Below are positions 46,162 to 58,139 of a stretch of DNA of 64,000 nucleotides, in pieces. Source of the stretch: Spirodela intermedia. Taxonomy: Eukaryota; Streptophyta; Magnoliopsida; Alismatales; Araceae. The translations under genes were made by a program, and so were the position numbers. Below the pieces are notes generated by a model. It was not told where the DNA came from. It made no database searches and worked only from the letters and a program-made list of their open reading frames with translations. The stretch is taken from assembly GCA_902729315.2 (NCBI GenBank), contig LR746269.1, positions 4,694,501 through 4,758,500 on the forward strand, given 5' to 3'. Position 1 is the first letter of the stretch. Every line of letters starts with the position of its first letter.

Positions 46162-47412
46162 AGCCTTCTTATTTTTTCAAAGTACATCTAATAATTCTTC
46201 TTCCTGTTCATCACTCAAATCAGCTGCAATAATAACAGGAAATGAATTATTTTCCTCCAGAAACATATATTTTAAACTAGAGGGAAGAGGTTTCAACTCT
46301 AAATTCAGATGATCTTCCTCTTTCTTTTCTCCCAAATTTATATTCTCTATTTCCTCTAATTCTTCCAGCACACAATCATCAATAACATCTGGATCATCAA
46401 AATCATCTAGAAGATCTATGGTATGACAATCATATACTTGTGATTTCTTAAGATCATTTGGTACCTCAAAAATTTTAATTTCTACTGATTGATCTCCACA
46501 TGAAATTTTCGCAATACCTGTGGGAAAATCAATATTCATCTTTGCTGTATGCAAAAATGGTCTCCCTAGGATGATTAGCGTATCATAAAACTGTCCATTA
46601 AAATCCATTTCCAGCACTACAAAATCAGCTGGAAATTTACACCCTTTAACTATCATTATCACATTTTCTAAAATACCTTTAGGATGTTTTATGGATCTAT
46701 CAGCAAATTGTAAGGTAACAGTAGAAGGTTTAAGATTAGAAATATTAAATTTATCACAAATACTTGCAGGTAATAAATTAATACTAGCACCGGTGTCAAG
46801 TAATGCATTCTGAAAAATGAATCCACCAATATCACACGAAATTAAAGGGGCACCTGTATCTCTCAATTTATATGGTAATTGATTTAATAATAATGTACTA
46901 GCATGCATAGATAATTTTTCTACTCTAGGTGCCCTTTTTGGTGTACACATTTCTTTCAAAACTCTAGCATATTCAGGAATATGTTCAGTGGCAGTGAGTA
47001 AAGGAAGACTAATTTGCACATCTTGTAAAATTTTTTTTATTTCTTCATTGTGTTCCTTTTTCTTTCTTTGTCTAGGCTCGAGAGCTTTAGGAAATGGAAT
47101 GGTGGTCCTCTCTTTCGAAATTTCCTTGGTAGAATCTATAAAATCCTCTTCTACTCCTATTTGATTTTGTTTTGGGTTGTCCATGTTTTCTTTTTCTTCT
47201 AATGTTTGGGGATAAGGATCAGGTAAGATCTTACCACTCCTTAATGCATTCACTGTCCTAACATTTTCATTTCGTGGGTTTTTTCCTAGATTCATATTAC
47301 TAGACTCCCCTTGCTGAAATCCTATTGTTGGGCGGTTCCCTGGATTTTCTATGGGCTGACTAGGTAGCTGTCCCTCTTCTCTCTTATTCCCAAGGGCCTC
47401 TATAATTTGTTT
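46162..47412 (-). pseudogene. A2 protease region, active-site aspartate present
   Basis: Open from ATG 47295 to TGA 46177-46179, in the gag frame. The retropepsin triplet is D-T-G-A (Asp codon at 46795-46797). The TGA that separates it from pol is the same as in A1. Confidence 0.82.
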
Positions 47413-48621
47413 CTAGTGCTGCATCATTTGATTCATAGTTTGTTGCATCATTTGATTCATAGTTTGTTGCATCATTTGGCTCATTTGCTGCATCATTTCC
47501 ATAGTATCAGGTTGGGTTTGAGAGGGCTGATTTTTTTGAAATTTGTTTTCTTGTTTTGGACGAAATTCAGAGTTTGAATTGGGTATAAGTGCTTCTGGAT
47601 TTTGAATATTATTTGGGTCTCTCCATGAAAAATTATTCCTCCAATTAGGATTATAAGAATTTGAAAAAGGTTCCCTGTTTCTATTAAAACCGTGAGCTAC
47701 TTGCACTTGTTCTTGCATAGGGTGAAATGATTGATCTAAATTATAACATTGAAATTCAGAATAATCATTTTCACCATACATAGGACATGTACTATTCGAA
47801 TTAAGTTGAGGGTTAAAAGGCTTTCTAATATTGTCAATAAGTAAATCAATTTTTTCTAATCTTTGATTAATCTGATTAACCTCATTTCTAAGTTTAGAAT
47901 CATCATCATGATGCAATTCATAAATTCCTCTCTTCTTATCCTTGTCATATAATTCAAAAGAGGCTTGATCTCTAGAATTTTCACTTAAATTCTCATAAAG
48001 ACTGTAAATCTCATCAAGAGTTTTCTCCATAAAAGCTCCTCCACATATAGAATCAACCATATTTCTATGTTGTTCTAATAATCCATCATAAAAAATTCTA
48101 TTGAGCTGCCACTTGGGTATAGCATGATGAGGACACTTTCTAAGTAAATCTTTAAATTTTTCCCATGTCTCATGCAAAGTTTCTCCTGGTCTTTGAGAAA
48201 AACTCCATATATATTTTCTCATATTTTGAGTTTTTCTTAAGGGATAAAATTTTCGAAGAAAGGCCTGTTCTATATCTTTCCAACTAGTTAATTCTCTATC
48301 TAATGTGGATAGCCAATGACTAGCTTTGTCCCTAAGTGTATGAGGGAATAATTTCATCTTAATAATTTCCGGTGTAACTAGAGGGAGATTAACTAAATCA
48401 CAGACCATATGAAATTTTTCTAAGTGCTGATGAGGTTCCTCTAAAGGCAATCCATGAAAATTAGGGAGCATTTGAAAAATTCCTGGATTTATTTCGAATT
48501 TAACAGTGGGTGCTAATGGGACTCTAATATTGGATGCTCTTTGAAATGAATCAGGGATATAATGATTTTTCATGGCCATAGGATTGTTCTCAGTTTGACC
48601 TATACTTCCTTCAGGATCCAT
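47413..48621 (-). pseudogene. A2 gag, open up to the shared TAG
   Basis: ATG at 48621 (MDPEGS), with an in-frame upstream extension to about 48712. It is uninterrupted to the TAG at 47413-47415, so this is the only complete gag here. It has the capsid motifs of A1 and the M/Q-rich QMMQQTMN repeat at the end. Gag packages the element RNA in virus-like particles. Confidence 0.82.
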
Positions 48622-48901
48622 CAAAATTAATTTTTCTTTCGGATTTTTATTTTTCAATGAAATAATGAAAGGATTTTCTAGCCTTGAATGGAAGGATCTT
48701 CTACCATGCATAAAAATCAATAAATTTGAGGGAAAAAGTTAGTAACTGTTACCCTCCTTCAGGATGCTCCAGTCCTTGCCGTGCTTCTTTTCGTTCCCTT
48801 TTTCTAATAAAAATTGGCAAAAAGAATATAAAACAAGAGTTAAGTTTTTTTTTGTGTACTCTAAGAGAAAAATAGAAAAATACTAAATATTATGCAATAC
48901 A

Positions 48902-48919
48902 TCCCCGGCAACGGCACCA
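48902..48919 (-). other. tRNA-Asp primer binding site of A2
   Basis: The reverse complement is TGGTGCCGTTGCCGGGGA, one change from the A1 site, 5 bases inside the LTR. Confidence 0.85.
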
Positions 48920-48924
48920 AAATT

Positions 48925-50561
48925 TGACGTGACTCAGTCGTTGTATATTAAATCACGCACATATAAAATTTATAAAACTAGAAAATATGAATTTTTGGAT
49001 ATTTAGAAGTATTTCTGAATAAATATATCAATTATAATTCAATAAAACTTCCAAAAATAGCGGTAATTTTCCAGGTCGATCACAGGGATGTAATATAATA
49101 TATGGTAATTATTCAGAATTTTCCTCAATGAATACGATTTTCTATGAATTGTATACTAGGAAATAAAAAGGAAATATATTTAAAATTCACAAAAAAGGGA
49201 AATAAGGGTGCGGACGTCAGGATGACGTCAGCGCCCGGCGAACGCGAATCGAGCGGAAACAGAGTTCCGGTCGGCGATTCTTACGTAAGCGATTACAAAT
49301 GATTTAATTAATCAAATTAAGATCTGTAAAAGTCAGAAGAATCGTAATAAAACAAAGTATATATTGGTAAATTAAAATCACAAAAAGTATCACTAAATGA
49401 AGCGTAACGTAAGTTGAAAGTAGGAAAACAGAGTTCCGACGTCGCGACGGCGATGCGTCGGCGATGCACCGGAATCCTAAGCGTTCGGCAAGATCGTCAT
49501 GCAGTGTCCACAGCCTCAAAGGCTCTCCTTGGACAAAGATGACGTGGGCAATCTCTAGATCTCCTTTTGAAGTCTAGAAATCAATGGAATGGGTCGTCGA
49601 GTCGTCTCCGGCGGCTGTCACCCGGCGGAGTGGAAAAACGGCGACTTTGCAGCTCTCCGGCGGCTGTCACACGACGGAGAGGAGCTGGATGGAGGTGGGG
49701 CGCGTATCAGGGAGCTTCATCCTTAGGTCCGCGCATCAAGAAGAGGCTCTTCATCGCATCTGGTACGCTCTCAGGAGGTGGCGACTCGTCTCCCGACGGA
49801 TCGTCCTCTTCCTAACGACGGCTTGTTCGTCGATCAATGGGAGATGATTTACTCGATGGATTCGCGATCCTTTTATCGCAAATCGTTTAGCAATTTTAGT
49901 AGCAATGCTCCGCGAATCACATTGACGAGATTTTCGCCGATGATCCAGTGATTCTCGTTGCTTAATCCTTCACCAACGATCTGTAGGAAAGTCATGATAA
50001 TCAGATAAAAATATATGAATTTTGACTCTAGGAGGATTCGAACCCGCGCCGGTTGTCCGCCCTTTCTGAGGAAGGTGTGACGTGGGTTTAGTCCCACATC
50101 GGTTGTGCGCTAATTTTTCGAGCGAATATATAGTAATGTTAGCTTTCTAAGCAAAGTCCCTTCTCTCGCGTGTATGACCACTCCTTGCCCCACAGTCGGC
50201 TGGCCACCGGTACGTGGAAGGGGAGTGGTGCACACGTGCCCCTATCAGTCCAAGCCGCTCGAGCCCCTGCTTGCGGCTACTCCCCGACTGAGCTTCTGAC
50301 CCGCATGCGGGCCCGGCTGGCCGGCGGGTCCCCCCATTTTGCAATATTTTAGTTTTATTTCTTTTTCTTCATTTATCTCAAAAGTAAGATTGTAAAAATC
50401 ATATAAATTCGTATAAAATCACATAATTACCCAAAAAATCACATTAATCAACTGAAAACCACTTTTCACACTTTAACATAAACATAAGTCTATTTATCAC
50501 GAGTTAAGGTTAAAACTATATTATTTACTAATTATTAACTCATGATAATGAAGACTTATCA
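48925..50561 (-). repeat. Family A middle LTR of the composite (subtype a1)
   Basis: Starts TGACGTGACTCAG and ends GACTTATCA. It is subtype a1 in both halves, unlike the a2 LTR at 54119-55755. It is the 5' LTR of the element inserted into A3. Confidence 0.88.
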
Positions 50562-51403
50562 GTATCCAAGGAGTATTCCAACATTTCATGCTACTAGATC
50601 ATTCTTTTGACTCAATAATAATCTTCCTAGTATCTTTTGGTATGAATCAATCTAATTGATTTAATTTTTCATGCATGCAATATAATGTAAGAAATTTGTA
50701 AATTAGATAGTTCTGACAGTTCTGTTTTCTATTTTCAGTTCTATTTTTAGCAGCAATAAATTTGTCAAAAATAAATCAAAACTATCTTCTTTATAGCTGT
50801 AATTTCTAATTTCAGTAATATATGTCTAGGGGATTGAAATGTGAGAAAAGGGTCTCTATAATTTCAAATTTCAGGTTGTTTTTTCGTCTATTGTTTTTGA
50901 CAGTCTGTTGTTCCTGACAGAAAACCAGAAAATAGATGTTGCAGTTTTTCCGAATTTTATTTTATTTTTATTTTTTTAGTTGCTGTTCTAAGTTGAATAA
51001 AATGCAAACACATGTTCTTAATCATCTTACAGCATAAATTAATAATGAATACTTCACCCCCCAACTTAAAAATGACATTGTCCTCAATGACACAGAAAAA
51101 TCGAAACAGAATATGCAGGAAATATAATTTTCATGTGAAGCATGCATATATGCAAAGTTAAGCATTAAAAAATTGTCATAAATGATAACGCTCCGAAAGA
51201 CATCACCTCAACCTCGTTTTTAATTTTCCACTTCGTCTTACACGCCTCCTCCTGCACTTTTTCGAAAAAACAAATACAGAAACAAGTACTGCGAAATTCT
51301 AAGAAAAACAGAGCTTAAAAAAATCAAACAAAATAAAATAAAAACCATGGGTTGCCTCCCATGCAGTGCTGAATTTAATGTCTTCAGCTGGACAGCTCTT
51401 AGA

Positions 51404-52687
51404 TCATATAAGATGATCTATGGCCATCAAAATATATTTGTATCCCAAGGTAAGTTTCATGATATTCTTTTTCAGATTTAGCATAAATTCATATACTTCA
51501 TATATATACCTTGACATACTTTCAGCCAAAAAAAAATGGAAATTAACAAAATTTTCTGAAAAAAAATATTTCCATTTTGAAAAGAATCTTTTCTCATTTC
51601 TATCTTGTTTTGTAAGGCTGTCATTCATTAATAAATACTTTTTATTAATAGACCATAAAATGTGATCAGGCCATATAATTTTCAAATTAACTCTTACCCA
51701 ATCTAGAAATTTTTCATCTAAATTGATATCTTTAATTCTTCCATTCATCCATTTCTTAATGTCTTCTTTTATCTTCATAATCTTCCCCTGCTCTATTTCA
51801 TCTTCCATACATATTTGTTCAATTTGTGAAGAGTGAAATAATTCAAGCTTAGAAGTAATTCTAATGGGCTGTGGGTTTTGAAGGATGGAAGGATTGTCTT
51901 CTTTAATCTCAGATCTAATCAATTCAGTAAAATTCAAATTTTCTCTTCGAAAATTATCTCTATATTCATATTCATTATTTTCGTTTCTCCCCACTAGTTG
52001 AATCAACTCTTTTTCTAGCTTTTCGTTTCTCAACTCATCAAATTTTTCATCTTCATAAGAGCTATCTTTTAATTTCGGTATATGATATACATCATCATCC
52101 TCACAATCAACATCCATGGCTACAAAATTATGATTAGATTTATTAATTACGTCTCCCAAATCAACTGATTTTTCCTCACTTGAAATATGTTTTTCTTCAT
52201 TTTTGTCCTTACTCTTTTCTACTAAAATTTGGATGATTTTTCCATGATCAGCTGCTGTTTCTTCATCTAAGGGTTCTTTCTCCTCATCATCCTCACTATA
52301 TTCATTCATCAATTGTGAGCAATAAATTATTTTATTTAAATTTTCTGCTACTATATTTTCAGCCTTAATATTCTCATTTACTTCTAATAGCTCATCAATT
52401 TCTTCTAATAATTGGAAATAAGGATCAGGTAAAATATTCTCACTCAATGTATTCACTGACCTAAAATTTTCATTTCGTGGGTTTTTTTCTAAATTTATCC
52501 AGCTAGACTCTCCTTGTTGAAATCTTACTATTAGACAGTTTCCTAAATTTTCTATGGGCTGACTAGGTAGCTGTCCCTCTTCTCTCTTATTCCCAAGAGC
52601 CTCTATAATTTGTTTCTGGTGCAGCATCATTTGATTCATAGTTTGTTGCATCATTTGGCTCATAGTTTGTTGCATCATTTGGCTCAT
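51404..52687 (-). CDS. Unknown acidic protein fused to the gag end in A3
   Basis: An open frame of 427 codons. The first 90 residues are the M/Q-rich gag tail and the linker seen in A1/A2 (HQKQIIEALGNKREEGQ). After about LLEEIDELLEV the similarity stops and about 330 unfamiliar residues follow. These are a very acidic part (EDDEEKEPLDEE, DVDCEDDDVYHIP), then a more basic, aromatic-rich part (WPDHILWSINKKY, KWKYFFSENFVNFHFF). The final GYKYILMAIDHLI faintly resembles the start of an integrase core. No protease, RT or zinc-finger motif is seen. It is in the gag frame, so gag and this frame were one polyprotein. It stayed open for over 400 codons while gag upstream has stops. It could be an accessory retroelement ORF, a captured host fragment or the remains of another element; I cannot assign a function. 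Confidence 0.6.
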   Translation of the reverse strand: MSQMMQQTMSQMMQQTMNQMMLHQKQIIEALGNKREEGQLPSQPIENLGNCLIVRFQQGESSWINLEKNPRNENFRSVNTLSENILPDPYFQLLEEIDELLEVNENIKAENIVAENLNKIIYCSQLMNEYSEDDEEKEPLDEETAADHGKIIQILVEKSKDKNEEKHISSEEKSVDLGDVINKSNHNFVAMDVDCEDDDVYHIPKLKDSSYEDEKFDELRNEKLEKELIQLVGRNENNEYEYRDNFRRENLNFTELIRSEIKEDNPSILQNPQPIRITSKLELFHSSQIEQICMEDEIEQGKIMKIKEDIKKWMNGRIKDINLDEKFLDWVRVNLKIIWPDHILWSINKKYLLMNDSLTKQDRNEKRFFSKWKYFFSENFVNFHFFLAESMSRYIYEVYEFMLNLKKNIMKLTLGYKYILMAIDHLI

Positions 52688-53802
52688 TTGCTACATCATT
52701 TCTATAATATCAGGTTGGGTTTGAGAGGGCTGATTTTTCTGAAATCAGTTTTCTTGTTTTGGACGAAATTCAGAGTTTGAATTGGATCTAAGTGCTTCTG
52801 GATTTTGAATATTATTTGGGTGTCTCCACGAAAAATTATTTCCCCAATTAGGATTATAAGAATTAGAAAAATATTCTCTATTTTTACTAAAATCGTGGGG
52901 TATTTGCCCTTGTTCTTGCCTATGATGATATTGAAATTCGAAATGATCATTTTCACCATACATAGGATATGTACTATTTGAATTAAATTGAGGGTTAAGA
53001 GGTTTTTTAATATTGTCAATAAGTAAATCAAGTTTTTCTAATCTTTGATTAATCTGATTAACCTCATTTCTAAATTTAGAATCATCATCATGATGCAATT
53101 CATAAATTTCTCTCTTCTTATCCGTGTCATATAATTCAAAAGAGGCTTGATCTCTAGAATTTTCACTTAAATTCTCATAAAGACTATAAATCTCATCAAG
53201 GGTTTTCTCCATAAAAGCTCCTCCACATATAGAATCAACCATATTTCTATGTTGTTCTAATAATCCATCATAAAAAATTCTATTGAGCTACCACTTGGGT
53301 ATAGCATGATGAGGACACTTTCTAAGTAAATCTTTGAATTTTTCCCACGTCTCATGCAAAGTTTCTCTTGGTCTTTGAGAAAAACTCCATATATATTTTC
53401 TCATATTTTGAGTTTTTTCTAAGGGATAAAATTTTTGAAGAAAGGCCTGTTCTATATCTTTCTAGCTAGTTAATTCTCTATCTAACGTGGATAGCCAATG
53501 GCTAGCTTTGTCCCTAAGCGTATGAGGAAATAATTTCATCTTAATAATTTCTGGTGTAACTTGAGGGAGATTAACTAAATCACAGACCATATGAAATTTT
53601 TCTAACTATTAATGAGGCTCCTCTAAAGGCAATTCATGAAAATTAAGGAGCATTTGAAAATTCTTGGATTTATTTCGAATTTAACGGTGGGTGCTAATGA
53701 GACTCTAATATTTGATGCTCTTTGAAATGAATCAGGGATATAATGATTTTTCATGGCCATAGGATTGTTCTCAGTTTGACTTGTACTTCCTTTAGGATCC
53801 AT
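52688..53802 (-). pseudogene. A3 gag with stops and frameshifts
   Basis: ATG at 53802 (MDPKGS). It matches A1/A2 gag throughout but is broken near 53640 and 53590 (frameshift and stops), at about 53465 (TAG for the conserved tryptophan), 53287, 52745 and 52692. At the position of the A1/A2 TAG it has CAG (glutamine), so that stop is not ancestral to the family. Confidence 0.78.
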
Positions 53803-54095
53803 CAAAATTATTTTTTCTTTCGAATTTTTAGTCTTGAATGAAATAATGAAAGGATTTTCTAGCCTTGGATGCAAGGATCTTCTACCATGCATAAAAAAAT
53901 CAATAAATTCGAGGGAAAAGTTTAGTAATTGTGACCCTCCTTCAGTATGCTCCAGTCTTTGCCTTGTTTCTTTTCGTTCCCTTTTTCTAAAAAAAAAAAA
54001 AAAAAAATCGACAAGAAGAAAATAAAACAAGAGTTAAGTTTTTTTTTGTGTACTCTAAGAGAAAAACAAAAAAATACTAAATATTATGCAATACA

Positions 54096-54113
54096 TCCCC
54101 GGCAACGGTGCCA
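54096..54113 (-). other. tRNA-Asp primer binding site of A3
   Basis: The reverse complement is TGGCACCGTTGCCGGGGA, one change from the A1 site. Confidence 0.8.
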
Positions 54114-54118
54114 AAATT

Positions 54119-55755
54119 TGACATGACTCAGTCATTGTATATTAAATCACGCAAATATAAGATTTATAAAACTAGAAAATACGAATTTTTGGATATTTAG
54201 AAGTATTTCTTAATAAATATATCAATTATAATTCCATAAAACTTCCAAAAATAGCAATAATTTTCCAGGTTGATCACAGGGATGTAATATAATATCTGGT
54301 AATTATTCAGAATTTTCCTCAAAGAATACTATTTTCTATGAATTTTATACTAAGAAATGAAAAGGAAATATATTTTAAATTCACAAAAAAAAGGAAATAA
54401 GGGTCCGGACGTCAGGATGATGTCAGCGCTCGACGAACATGAATCGGGCGGAAACAGAGTTCCGCCCGGTGATTCTTACGTAAGCGATTACATATGATTT
54501 AATTAATCAAATTAAGATCTGTAAAAGTCAGAAGAATCGTAATAAAACAAAGTATATTTTGGTAAATTTAAAATCAACAAATTATCACTAAATGAAATGG
54601 AAATTAAGTTGAAAGCAGGAAAATAGAGTTCCGACATCGCGACGGCGATGCGTCGGCGATGCACCGGAATCCTAAGCGTTCGGCAAGATCGTCATGCAGT
54701 GTCCACAGCCTCAAAGGCTCTCCTTGGACAAAGACGACGTGGGCAATCTCTAGATCTCCTTTTGAAGTCTAGAAATCAATGGAATGGGTCGTCGAGTCGT
54801 CTCCGGCGGTTGTCACCTGGCAGAGCAGAAAAACGGCAACTTTGCGGCTCTCTGGCGGCTGTCACACGACGGAAAGGAGCTGGATGGAGGTGGGGTGGGT
54901 GTCAAGGAGCTTCATCCTCAGGTCTACGCAGCAAGAGGAGGCTCTTCATCGCATCTGGTACGCTCTCAGGAGGTGGCGACTCATCTCCCGACGGATCGTC
55001 CTCTTCCCGACGACGGCTTGTTCGTCGATCAATCGGAGATGATTTACTCGATGGATTCGCGATCCTTTTATCGCGAATCGTTTAGCAATTTTAGTAGTAA
55101 TGCTCCGCGAATCGCGTTGACGAGATTTTCGCCGATGATCCAGTGATTCTCGTTGCTTAATCCTTCACCAACGATCTGTAGGAAAGTCATGATAATCAGA
55201 TAAAAATATATGAATTTTGACTCTAGGAGGATTCGAACCCGCGCCGGTTGTCCGCCCCTTCTGAGGAAGGTGTGACACGGGTTTAGTCCCACATCGGTTG
55301 TGCGCCGATTTTTCGGGCGAATATATAGTAATGTTAACTTTCTAAGCAAAGTTCCTTCTCTCGCGTGTACGACCACTCCTTGCCCCACAGCCGGCTGGCC
55401 ACTGGTGACGTGGAAGGGGAGTGGCGCACACAAGCCCCTATCGGTCCAAGCTGCTCGAGCCCCTGCTCGCGGCTACTCCCCGATTGAGCTTCCGACCCGC
55501 TTGCAGGCCCGGCTGGCCGACGGGTCCCCCCCTCATTTTGTCTTATTTTTATTTCTTTTTCTTCATTTATCTCAAAAGTAAGACTGTAAAAATTATATAA
55601 ATTCGTATAAAATCACATAATTACCCAAAAAATCACATTAATCAATTGAAAACCACTTTTCACACTTTAACACAAATATAAGTCTATTTATCACGAGTTA
55701 AGGCTAAAACTATATTATTTACTAATTATTAACTCATGATAATGAAAACTTATCA
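54119..55755 (-). repeat. Family A LTR, 5' LTR of A3 (subtype a2)
   Basis: Starts TGACATGACTCAG and ends AACTTATCA. It is subtype a2 in both halves. The right flank CCTAT (55756-55760) is complementary to ATAGG at 29747-29751. Confidence 0.88.
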
Positions 55756-55884
55756 CCTATTATTATATTATCAAGCCTTACATCAGAACAAGAGAAAAAA
55801 CTCATGCATGTATTGAAGGAAAATAGGGCAGTAATAGGATGGTCATTTGATGATATAAAGAGAGTACCTCCTATGATGTCTGAG

Positions 55885-57630
55885 TGATGTGACCTAGTCG
55901 TTGTATAGTAATCACGTAAATTTAAAATTTATAAAACTAGAAAATATAAATTTTTGGATATTTAGAAGTATTTCTAAAAAAATATATCAATTATAATTCA
56001 AGAAAACTTCCAAAAATAGTAGTAATTTTTCAGGTCAATCATAGGGATGTAATATAATATCGGATAATTGTCAGAATTTTTCTCAAAGAATACAAGTTTT
56101 TTATGAATTTTATACTAAGAAATGAAAATAAAATATATTTAAAATTCAGAAAAAAGAAAAATAAGGGTACGGACATCAAGATGACGTTAGTGCTTGACGA
56201 ATACGAATTAGGCGAAGATAAAGTTCCACCTGACGATTCTTACATAAGTGATTATAGGCGATTTAATTGATCAAATTAAGTTGTTTCCATCCGACGATTC
56301 TTAATTGAATGAAGTGTAGCTTGGTAAATTTAAATCACATAAATTATCACTAAATAAAGTAGAAATTAAGTTGAAAGTAGGAAAAACAAAGTTTTGACGT
56401 CACGGCGGTGATACGTCGGTGATGCACCAAAATCTTGAGCGTTCGGAAAGATCGTCGTGCAGTGTCCATGGCCTCGAAGGCTCTCTTTGGACAAGGACGA
56501 CATGGGCAATCTCTAGATCTCCTTGCGAAGCCTGGAGATCAATGAAATGGCTCGTCGAATTGTCTCTAGCGGCTGTCACCCGGTGGAATGGAAAAATGGC
56601 AACTTTGTGGCTCTCCAGTGATTATTGCCCGGCAGAGAAGAGCTGGATGAAAGTGGGGCGCAGGTCAGGGAGCTTCATCCTCAGGCCCGCGCAGCAAGAG
56701 TAGGCTCTTTGTCGCATCTGATACCCTCTTAGGAGGTGGCGACTCGTCTCCTAGCAGATTGTCTTCTTCTCGACGACGGCTTGTTCGTCGATCAATCAAA
56801 GATCATTTACTCAATAGATTTACAATTCCTTTATTGTGAATCATTTAACAATTTTAGTAACAATGCTTTGCAAATTGCGTTGACGAAATTTTTGCCGATG
56901 ATCCAACGATTCTGACAGCTTAATCCTTCACCAGCGATCTACAGGAAAGTCGCAATAATCAAATAAAAATATGAGTTTTGGCTCTAGGAGGATTCGAATC
57001 CGCGCTGGTTGCTCGCCTGCATGATAGAGATTGAAATAAGTACTCTAATGCTCTGATCAAGTGACATCATCATGGTATATTTCTAGTATAATAAAGGAGT
57101 AGTTTAGGTATTAAAATCTTTGAAGCCTTTCGGAGGAAGGTGTGACACGGGTTTAATCCCACATCACTGGTACACTGAAGTTTTGGACGAATATATAGTA
57201 ATATCACATTTTCAAGCAATGAGTCCCTTTCTCTTGCCTGTACGACCACTTCTTGTCTCATAGCCGGCTGACCACTAGTGACGTGGAAGGGGAGTGGCAC
57301 ACACGGGCCCCCATCAGTCCTAGTCGCTCAAGTCCCTACTCACAGCTCCCTTCAATTGCACTTCCGACCCGCTTGCAAGACTAGCTAATTGACGGGTCCC
57401 CCCCATTTGTTATATTTTTATTTTAATTTCTTTTTCTTTAACTATCACAAAAATAAGACTATAAAAATCATATAAATTCGTAGAAAATCACATAATTAGC
57501 CAAAAAATCACGTTAATCAACTAAAAACCATTTTTCATAATTTAGCATAAATATAAGTTTATTTATCATAATTTAAGGCTAAAACTATATTAGTTACTAA
57601 TTATTAACTCATGATAATAAAGACTTATCA
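55885..57630 (-). repeat. Family A solo LTR in family D pol
   Basis: Starts TGATGTGACCTAG and ends GACTTATCA. Flanks CTGAG (55880-55884) and GTGAG (57631-57635) differ at one base. At 1746 bp it is longer than other copies because about 110 unrelated bases (about 57013-57122) interrupt the stretch after the B-box-like sequence. Confidence 0.85.
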
Positions 57631-58139
57631 GTGAGCATAAGATATTTTTAGAAGAAGGCTCTAAGCCATCAAGAGAAAATCAAAGGCACTTAAATCCTCA
57701 TATGTTAAAAGTGTTAAATAAAGAAATATTGAAATGACTTAAAGTGGATGTGATATATGCAATCTTGGACAACTCTTGGTTAAGTCTAGTCCACATGGTA
57801 CCAAAGAAGACTTGCATAATAGTGGAAAAAAATGATAAAGCAGAAGAAGTGCAAGCCACCAGTTGGAGAGTATGTTTAGATCATAAGAAACTAAATTTAG
57901 TAACTAAAAAAGATCATTATCCTTCACCTTTATAACTGATTAAATTTTGAAAAAATTAACTGGTTAAAATTATTTATATTTTCTTGATGGTTATTCAAGG
58001 TATAATCAAATTAATATTCATGTGGATGACCAAGAGAAGACCGCTTTTACATGTCCAATAGGAACATGTGCTTTTAGACGAATGCAATTTAGTCTTTGTA
58101 ATGCTCCTGCTACGTTTCAAAGATATATGAACGCCATGT

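Larger units (their letters stand above)
50562..54118 (-). mobile_element. A3: pol-less family A derivative, internal part
   Basis: From its 5' LTR (54119-55755) inwards: tRNA-Asp site (54096-54113), gag, then an unknown frame in place of protease and pol, then the standard 3' region from about 51390 down to GTATC at 50562, where it is cut. Its internal length is about 3.6 kb against 7.1 kb in A2, even though about 750 bases of 3' region are missing. Confidence 0.8.
40166..55755 (-). mobile_element. Three-LTR composite of family A (A2 plus A3)
   Basis: LTR 40166-41809, full internal region 41810-48924, LTR 48925-50561, partial A3 internal region 50562-54118, LTR 54119-55755, all in minus orientation. 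The right flank of the middle LTR is GTATC, which is part of the A3 internal sequence (same as 42559-42563 in A2). This fits an A element inserted into A3, followed by loss of A3's 3' end through LTR recombination. The outer right flank is CCTAT. Confidence 0.8.

Noticed and set aside
48925-55755. Simple tandem array of family A by unequal crossing-over
   Set aside because: The A3 part is cut at GTATC inside its 3' region and the outer LTRs show a1/a2 chimerism, which fits nested insertion plus LTR recombination better than a clean array.
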